A stretch of DNA of 19,137 nucleotides from JAICLL01 sp035252155 (GTDB lineage: Bacteria; Planctomycetota; Planctomycetia; Pirellulales; JAICIG01). Positions 14,762 through 19,137 of the stretch are shown here, piece by piece; position 1 is the first letter of the stretch, and every line of letters begins with the position of its first letter. A program made the translations under genes and the position numbers. A model generated the notes under the pieces. That model saw only the letters and a program-made list of their open reading frames with translations, did no database searches and was not told the DNA's origin. Location of the stretch: positions 1-19,137 of the forward strand of contig DATFDL010000405.1 of NCBI GenBank assembly GCA_035252155.1, read 5' to 3'.

Positions 14762-14789
14762 GATTCGGCCGGCCCAGCCGGTCCGAATC
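14762..14789 (+). promoter_or_regulatory. Stem-loop directly upstream of the infB ribosome-binding site
   Basis: GATTCGGCCGG (14762-14772) pairs with CCGG-T-CCGAATC (14778-14789) around the loop CCCAG, giving 11 pairs with one bulged T. It ends 5 nt before GAGGGAG, the infB Shine-Dalgarno sequence. No T-run follows, so control of translation or mRNA processing is more likely than termination. Confidence 0.5.
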
Positions 14790-14810
14790 AAACTGAGGGA
14801 GAATTCACAC

Positions 14811-17444
14811 TTGCCCGTACGGATCTATCAACTCGCCAAAGAGTTCAAGCTCGACAGTAAAGACATGGTCGACCGGTGCGCCAAAGCGGGCGTCACCGGC
14901 AAGGGTTCGGCTCTGGCCAGTCTCACCGACGAAGAGGAGGTGAAGGTTCGAGCGTTTTTGGCCGGGGCCTCCAGCCGCGCCGTGGGCTCGTCCAGCGGCC
15001 GGTCGGGCGGCGTCGCCACGCTGGCCCCGCCCGCCAAGTCGGGGCCGCTCACACCCAGCGACTACATACCTCCGGCAGGAGTCACGGGCAAGCCTCCGGC
15101 GCTTCCCTCAAAGAGCGACGGCGCGAAATTAGCCGAAATCGGTCCCGCTGCTGAAACGCCCAAAAGGTCGGGCGGCGACGGGGCGAAAGCTCCGGGGCGG
15201 CCGGTGATTCGCGTGGCGGCCTTGCCCACCGCGCAGCAACCGCCGACGCCCGCCAAGCCCGAAGAGCCGGCGCCGCAAAAGCCTGACATTAAGCTGCCCA
15301 CCGACGTGATCCGCGCCGGCAGCAAAGGCAAGCCGTTGGGCGCGCACATCAAGCAGCTCGAACGCGCCAAGGCGCAGGCCGAGGCCGGCGCCAAGAAGAC
15401 GGGCGGCGGACGCGATCAGGCTCAGAAACCGCCGCTGCCCCTGCCGCTGACCGAAGGCGAGCGCCGCGAACGCGAGCGCCGCCGCGGCAAGGAGGGCGCG
15501 CCAGCCGATTCGCAGATGGGCACCCGCGAAGAACGCCAGAAAAACCGCAAGCGCACGACGGGCGACCGCCCGAAAATCAACGCCAGCGGCGTCGTCGAGG
15601 ACGATCGTCCCGTGCGGCGCTCGCGACCCAAGCCGCGCAGCAAATCCAGCGTCAGCACCGCCGCGCCCCGCAAGGGGCATGTCGTCATTCAATTGCCTTG
15701 CAATGTCCGCAGCTTCTCGGCCTCGATCGGCGTGCCCGTGCCCAAAGTGCTGCAAAAACTGCTGCAATTGGGCACTATGTCGACCATCACTTCCGAACTC
15801 GAATCCGAGACGATCGAATTGCTCTCGACCGAGTTCGGGGCCGAGGTCGAGGTGCGGCAGGCGTTCGACATCGAAAGCCAGTTGATCAGCGCCATCCAGC
15901 AAGAGCAAGACGCACCCGACCAGCTCGAGCCTCGCCCACCGGTCGTGACGTTTTTGGGACACGTCGATCACGGCAAGACGTCGCTCTTGGACCGGATCAT
16001 CGGCACCAACGTGGCGGCGGGCGAAAGCGGCGGCATCACGCAGCACATTCGCGCCTATCGCATCGAGCGCGAAGGCCGGGCCATCGCGTTTGTCGATACG
16101 CCCGGTCACGAAGCGTTCACCCAGATGCGGGCTCGCGGCGCCAACGTCACCGACATTGCCGTGCTGGTGGTGGCCGCCGACGACGGCGTGATGCCGCAAA
16201 CCGAAGAGGCCATCAGCCACGCCCGCGCCGCCGGCGTGCCGATCGTGGTCGCTCTGAACAAGATCGATCTGCCCGGCACGAACATCGACCGCATCATGCA
16301 ACAGTTGGCCGCCAACGAGCTGCTGCCGGCCGAGTGGGGCGGCAACACCGAAGTGGTCAAGTGCAGCGCGCTGACAGGTCTGGGCGTCGAGGACTTGCTT
16401 GAGACGCTGCTGACGATCGCCGAGCTGCACGAATACAAGGCCAATCCTCACCGCCGGGCCTATGGCACCTGTCTCGAGTCCGAAGTGCAGGAAGAGCGCG
16501 GCGTGGTGGCCAAGTTCCTCGTGCAAAATGGCACGCTGAAGGTCGGCGATGTTTTGGTCTGCGGTTCGGCCTACGGCCGCGTGAAGGCGATGTACGACAC
16601 CTTGCAGCCGCACGTGCGGCACGAAACGGCGACGCCTTCGACGCCCGTGAACCTGACCGGGCTGCACGAGGCGCCCGCGGCCGGCGAGCATTTTTATGTC
16701 TTGGAGGAAATCAGCCACGCCCGCGACATCGCCGAAAAACGCACCAGCCAGACGCGGCGGATCGCCCTCTCTGGCCAGGCTGCGCACGTCACGCTGGAAA
16801 ACCTGCACGAGCGTTTGGGCGGCGGCGAACCGCAGTTGCTGAACATCATCCTGCGGGCCGATGTGCAGGGTTCGATCGAGGCGATCCTCAAGGAGTTCAG
16901 CAAGCTCGAACATCCCGAAGTGCAGCTCAAGGTCTTGCAAAAGATGGTGGGCGGTATCACCGAGGCCGATGTTCACCTGGCCGACGCGTCGGACGCCGTG
17001 ATCATCGGCTTCAACGTGGTGCCCGACGAAGGGGCGCGGCTGTTGGCCGATCAGCTCGGCGTGCAGATTCGGCGGTACGACATTATCTATCAAGTGACCG
17101 ACGACATCAAAAAGGCCCTGGAAGGCATGCTCAAGCCAGAGGAGCGCGACGTCGACTTGGGCCGCGCCCTGGTGCAGCGCACGTTCCTCATCAGCCGGCT
17201 GGGCACGATCGCCGGCTGCCGCGTGCTGGCGGGTACGATCGAGCGCAACTCGCGGATTCGCGTGATCCGCGAGAATCGCGTTATCGGCGAGTATCCGCTC
17301 GAATCGTTGAAGCGCGAGAAAGACGACGCCCGCGAGGTGCGCGAGGGCATGGAGTGCGGCATGAAGCTGCGCGGATTCAACGACCTCAAGGAAGGCGACG
17401 TGCTGGAGTGTTACCGTGTGGAAGAGATCGCCCGCACGTTGTAA
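14811..17444 (+). CDS. infB: Translation initiation factor IF-2
   Basis: IF-2 is the GTPase that delivers fMet-tRNA to the 30S subunit and promotes 50S joining. The start is TTG 14811: it has GAGGGAG (14795-14801) upstream and yields (M)PVRIYQLAKEFKLDSKDMVD, the conserved IF-2 N-terminus. An in-frame TTG at 14754 would put 19 non-conserved residues in front. The 877 residues comprise an IF2_N domain (1-50), a long Pro/Ala/Lys-rich linker (about 50-280), a second IF2_N-like domain (about 295-360), the G domain with GHVDHGKT (383-390), DTPGH (429-433) and NKID (483-486), and then domains II-IV to the conserved C-terminus. It lies 161 bp after nusA in the same direction. The non-ATG start and the upstream hairpin suggest translational control. 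Confidence 0.97.
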   Translation: MPVRIYQLAKEFKLDSKDMVDRCAKAGVTGKGSALASLTDEEEVKVRAFLAGASSRAVGSSSGRSGGVATLAPPAKSGPLTPSDYIPPAGVTGKPPALPSKSDGAKLAEIGPAAETPKRSGGDGAKAPGRPVIRVAALPTAQQPPTPAKPEEPAPQKPDIKLPTDVIRAGSKGKPLGAHIKQLERAKAQAEAGAKKTGGGRDQAQKPPLPLPLTEGERRERERRRGKEGAPADSQMGTREERQKNRKRTTGDRPKINASGVVEDDRPVRRSRPKPRSKSSVSTAAPRKGHVVIQLPCNVRSFSASIGVPVPKVLQKLLQLGTMSTITSELESETIELLSTEFGAEVEVRQAFDIESQLISAIQQEQDAPDQLEPRPPVVTFLGHVDHGKTSLLDRIIGTNVAAGESGGITQHIRAYRIEREGRAIAFVDTPGHEAFTQMRARGANVTDIAVLVVAADDGVMPQTEEAISHARAAGVPIVVALNKIDLPGTNIDRIMQQLAANELLPAEWGGNTEVVKCSALTGLGVEDLLETLLTIAELHEYKANPHRRAYGTCLESEVQEERGVVAKFLVQNGTLKVGDVLVCGSAYGRVKAMYDTLQPHVRHETATPSTPVNLTGLHEAPAAGEHFYVLEEISHARDIAEKRTSQTRRIALSGQAAHVTLENLHERLGGGEPQLLNIILRADVQGSIEAILKEFSKLEHPEVQLKVLQKMVGGITEADVHLADASDAVIIGFNVVPDEGARLLADQLGVQIRRYDIIYQVTDDIKKALEGMLKPEERDVDLGRALVQRTFLISRLGTIAGCRVLAGTIERNSRIRVIRENRVIGEYPLESLKREKDDAREVREGMECGMKLRGFNDLKEGDVLECYRVEEIARTL

Positions 17445-17471
17445 GTAAGGAGCGGACGACGAATGAGAAGC

Positions 17472-17560
17472 CAGGTAGCTCACGGCCTCGTGCCGGGCAG
17501 TTGCGACGTTGATCGCAAAATGCATCCCGGCAGGCCGGCCACAAGGGCCGGGACTACCTG
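17472..17560. repeat. Imperfect inverted repeat between infB and rbfA
   Basis: CAGGTAG (17472-17478) faces CTACCTG (17554-17560). The inner parts, GGCCTCGTGCCGGGC and GGCCGGCCACAAGGGCCGG, are diverged reverse-complement copies of each other. The element occupies most of the 135-bp gap, and rbfA is left without a recognisable Shine-Dalgarno sequence. Confidence 0.6.
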
Positions 17561-17579
17561 CATCGAACCGTGACATTAC

Positions 17580-17981
17580 ATGGCATCACATCGCGTGCAA
17601 AAGGCCGCCCAGGCGGTCCGCGAAGTCGTCAGCATGGCCATCTTGACCGACCTGAAAGACCCGCGCATCCAAGACGTGACCGTGACGTATGTCGAGATGG
17701 CCCCCGACATGCGGCAGGCCAAGGTTCATGTATCGGTGATGGGCGACGAGACCAAGCAGCGGCTGAGCCTGTCGGGCTTGCAAAGCGCGGCCGGTTATCT
17801 GCAATCGAAGGTAGCCAAGCGGATCGATACCCGGTACACTCCGCGGCTTGAATTCGTGCTCGACCTGGGCGTGAAAAAGTCGATCCAAATCGCCGAAATC
17901 CTGGATCGAGTCCTTCCCAAGACAAGCGAGCCGCAGATCGACGAACCCGGCGAAGACGACGACGTCGAGGAACCCTCGTAG
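17580..17981 (+). CDS. rbfA: Ribosome-binding factor A
   Basis: RbfA is a single KH-fold protein that binds the 30S subunit and aids late 16S rRNA 5'-end maturation and cold adaptation. The 133-residue product has the family hallmarks: SHRVQKAAQAVREVVS at the N-terminus, LKDPRIQDVTVTYVEMAPDMRQAKVHVSV in the centre and YTPRLEFVLD near residue 85-95. An acidic tail ends in DEPGEDDDVEEPS. Its position directly after infB is the classic arrangement. The ATG is the only sensible start, though no Shine-Dalgarno is visible because a repeat element fills the upstream gap. It may rely on reinitiation or a leaderless-like mechanism. Confidence 0.95.
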   Translation: MASHRVQKAAQAVREVVSMAILTDLKDPRIQDVTVTYVEMAPDMRQAKVHVSVMGDETKQRLSLSGLQSAAGYLQSKVAKRIDTRYTPRLEFVLDLGVKKSIQIAEILDRVLPKTSEPQIDEPGEDDDVEEPS

Positions 17982-17985
17982 GCAT

Positions 17986-18038
17986 GTAGGGTGGGCACTG
18001 CCCACCGCTGAATGCCAGGTGGGCAGTGCCCGCCCTAC
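17986..18038. terminator. Strong 21-bp hairpin after rbfA (GTAGGGTGGGC type), possible terminator or dispersed repeat
   Basis: Arm 17986-18006 (GTAGGGTGGGCACTGCCCAC plus C) is complementary to 18018-18038 at 20 of 21 positions. The single deviation is a G-U pair in RNA, and the loop is 11 nt. It starts 4 nt after the rbfA stop. There is no T-run, so intrinsic termination is uncertain. A shorter relative stands at 13151-13175, favouring a dispersed repeat. Confidence 0.65.
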
Positions 18039-18056
18039 TGCCTGCACCAGCCAAAA

Positions 18057-18084
18057 CCCAGATTCCTGACCCCTGACCTCCGAC
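18057..18084. repeat. Four tandem 7-bp units (CCCTGAC type)
   Basis: The units are CCCAGAT, TCCTGAC, CCCTGAC and CTCCGAC. They end 8 nt before the ATG at 18093, exactly where a Shine-Dalgarno sequence would be expected. Confidence 0.7.
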
Positions 18085-18092
18085 CCCTTTTC

Positions 18093-19046
18093 ATGGCGAC
18101 CCCCAACCGTTCGGCCTTGCTGACCAAAATGCACAAAGTGCTCAAAAAGCACTACACTCCTGTGCCGACGCCCGACCGGCCGGTGCTCGAACAACTGCTC
18201 TACGCTTGCTGTCTGGAGAACGCCCGGTACGAGCAGGCCGACAAGGCGTACGCCGCGGTCTCGACCACCTTCTTCGACTGGAACGAAGTGCGGGTCAGCA
18301 CGGTCAAGGAGTTGGCCGAGGTAATGCACATGCTGCCCGACCCGCAGGCCGCCGCCGCGCGGTTGAAGCGCACTTTGCAGAGCGTGTTTGAGGCGAGCTA
18401 CACCTTCGAGCTCGAAGGCTTCAAGAAACAGAATCTCGGCCAGGCCCAGCAGAAATTGGCCAAGTACGAAGGCGTGACGCCTTTCGCAGTGGCCTATGTC
18501 ACGCAGGCCTCGCTGGGCGGGCATTCGATTCCGCTCGATCAAGGTCTGCTCGACGCCTTTGCCGTGCTCGGGCTTGTCACACCGCATGACAAGACGACGC
18601 ACAGCGTGCCCGGACTCGAACGGGCGATCCCCAAGAACAAGGGCATCGAGTTCGGGTCGCTGGCCCACCAGCTTGGCGCCGACATGACAGCCGGGCCTTA
18701 TTCGCCGGCGCTGCACAAGATTCTGTTGGAGATCGCGCCCGACGCCAAGGAGCGTTTGCCGAAGCGCCCGCCCAAAACGGCGAAGCCCGCCGAACCCGAA
18801 AAACCCAAGGCCCGCGCCGGCGAAAAACCGGGGGCCACCGCGGAAAAGGCCGCCCCGCCCGAAAAGCCGGCTGCCAAGCCAGCCGAGCCGGCCAAGGCCG
18901 CCGCGAAAGCCAAGACGGCGCCCACGCCCAAAAAAGCCGAGCCCGGAAAAAAAGGCCGCGACGGCGCCGCCAAGGAAACCAGCGAGCGCAAGGGCGAAAA
19001 GAAAAAATCAGCAGCCGCCGGTTTGTCGAAACGCAAGCCGCGGTAA
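18093..19046 (+). CDS. Endonuclease III-like (HhH-GPD) protein lacking catalytic Lys and Fe-S cysteines, with basic tail
   Basis: ATG 18093 gives 317 residues; an in-frame ATG at 18012 would begin inside repeat DNA. Residues about 12-218 follow the layout of endonuclease III: N-terminal helices, an HhH at KYEGVTPFAVAYVT (124-137), then GGHSIPLDQGLLDAFAVLG with D149 at the catalytic Asp position. The lysine of the LPGVGRK motif is replaced (G-V-T-P-F), and the four C-terminal Fe-S cysteines are absent. A glycosylase/lyase of the Nth type is therefore unlikely; monofunctional activity or DNA binding only is possible. Residues 219-317 form a Lys/Ala/Pro-rich tail (KPAEPEKPKARAG, KPAAKPAEPAKAAAK) like histone H1-type bacterial proteins. 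It follows rbfA by 111 bp of repeats. Confidence 0.72.
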   Translation: MATPNRSALLTKMHKVLKKHYTPVPTPDRPVLEQLLYACCLENARYEQADKAYAAVSTTFFDWNEVRVSTVKELAEVMHMLPDPQAAAARLKRTLQSVFEASYTFELEGFKKQNLGQAQQKLAKYEGVTPFAVAYVTQASLGGHSIPLDQGLLDAFAVLGLVTPHDKTTHSVPGLERAIPKNKGIEFGSLAHQLGADMTAGPYSPALHKILLEIAPDAKERLPKRPPKTAKPAEPEKPKARAGEKPGATAEKAAPPEKPAAKPAEPAKAAAKAKTAPTPKKAEPGKKGRDGAAKETSERKGEKKKSAAAGLSKRKPR

Positions 19047-19137
19047 CGACCGTTCAAGGAAGTTGCACATCCCTTGTCGAGTACTCGATGATGCCTGAGT
19101 CGCTGTTCAATGTCTGTAGGGAACGGACTCCGTGCCG

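Noticed and set aside
15129..17576. 815-codon minus-strand ORF opposite infB
   Set aside because: It mirrors the conserved IF-2 reading frame exactly, has no ribosome-binding site and no recognisable domain.
19116..19137. GTAGGGAACGGACTCCGTGCCG at the right edge, perhaps the first half of another hairpin repeat
   Set aside because: The presumed second arm lies beyond the window, so it cannot be tested.
1..19137. CRISPR array, tRNA, rRNA or complete insertion sequence
   Set aside because: There are no regularly spaced identical repeats of 25-40 bp, no recognisable tRNA or rRNA segments, and no transposase motif on either strand.

Overview
The window looks like a high-GC chromosomal segment of a planctomycete, probably a Pirellulales-type lineage. 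The evidence is the gene repertoire: a TTG-started IF-2 opening with PVRIYQLAKEF, a Ser/Thr kinase fused to a multi-pass membrane tail, a secreted duplicated LTxEQ-type protein, a zinc-ribbon membrane protein, a Uma2 nuclease and a very large coiled-coil membrane protein. The phylum is inferred from family resemblance; no rRNA or other phylogenetic marker was available to test it. Every gene I accept is on the + strand. The long minus-strand ORFs are antisense shadows of GC-rich genes.

Layout: (1) 1-1200: the 3' part of a Uma2-family endonuclease gene, then a stand-alone CHC2 zinc-finger gene bracketed by about 25-bp inverted repeats. (2) 1202-4654: a giant membrane/coiled-coil gene whose frame is interrupted only by one in-frame UGA at 4031; the same frame then runs on for another 207 codons. 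(3) 4655-5092: a gene-free interval filled with repeats, including a 192-bp nested imperfect palindrome. (4) 5093-11688: a secreted protein with an internal duplication, a creatininase-family amidohydrolase, a membrane Ser/Thr kinase with DFN in place of DFG, and a zinc-ribbon membrane protein. (5) 11700-13040: a MalK/UgpC-type ABC ATPase gene carrying two in-frame repeat insertions. (6) 13243-19046: the translation/transcription cluster nusA - infB - rbfA, followed by an endonuclease III-like gene that lacks the catalytic lysine and the Fe-S cysteines.

How the genes relate: only nusA-infB-rbfA is a recognisable conserved functional group (transcription elongation/antitermination, initiator-tRNA delivery, 30S maturation). 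The zinc-ribbon gene and the ABC ATPase gene are 11 bp apart and probably co-transcribed. The remaining genes look like independent housekeeping or hypothetical genes.

The most distinctive property of the window is its load of short dispersed-type repeats. Tandem 7-bp units (GGGAACA, CCCCAGT and CCCTGAC types) occur at three places, two of them translated inside genes. An 8-bp unit forms a 28-bp inverted repeat in front of the kinase. GTAGGGTGGGC-type hairpins occur at two sites, and 30-bp-period direct repeats lie inside the ABC gene. I see no CRISPR array, tRNA, rRNA or complete insertion sequence. I do not see a clear new multi-gene system. The best candidates for something new are the inverted-repeat CHC2 cassette, the UGA-interrupted giant gene, the palindromic element at 4844-5035 and the repeat invasion of coding sequence.
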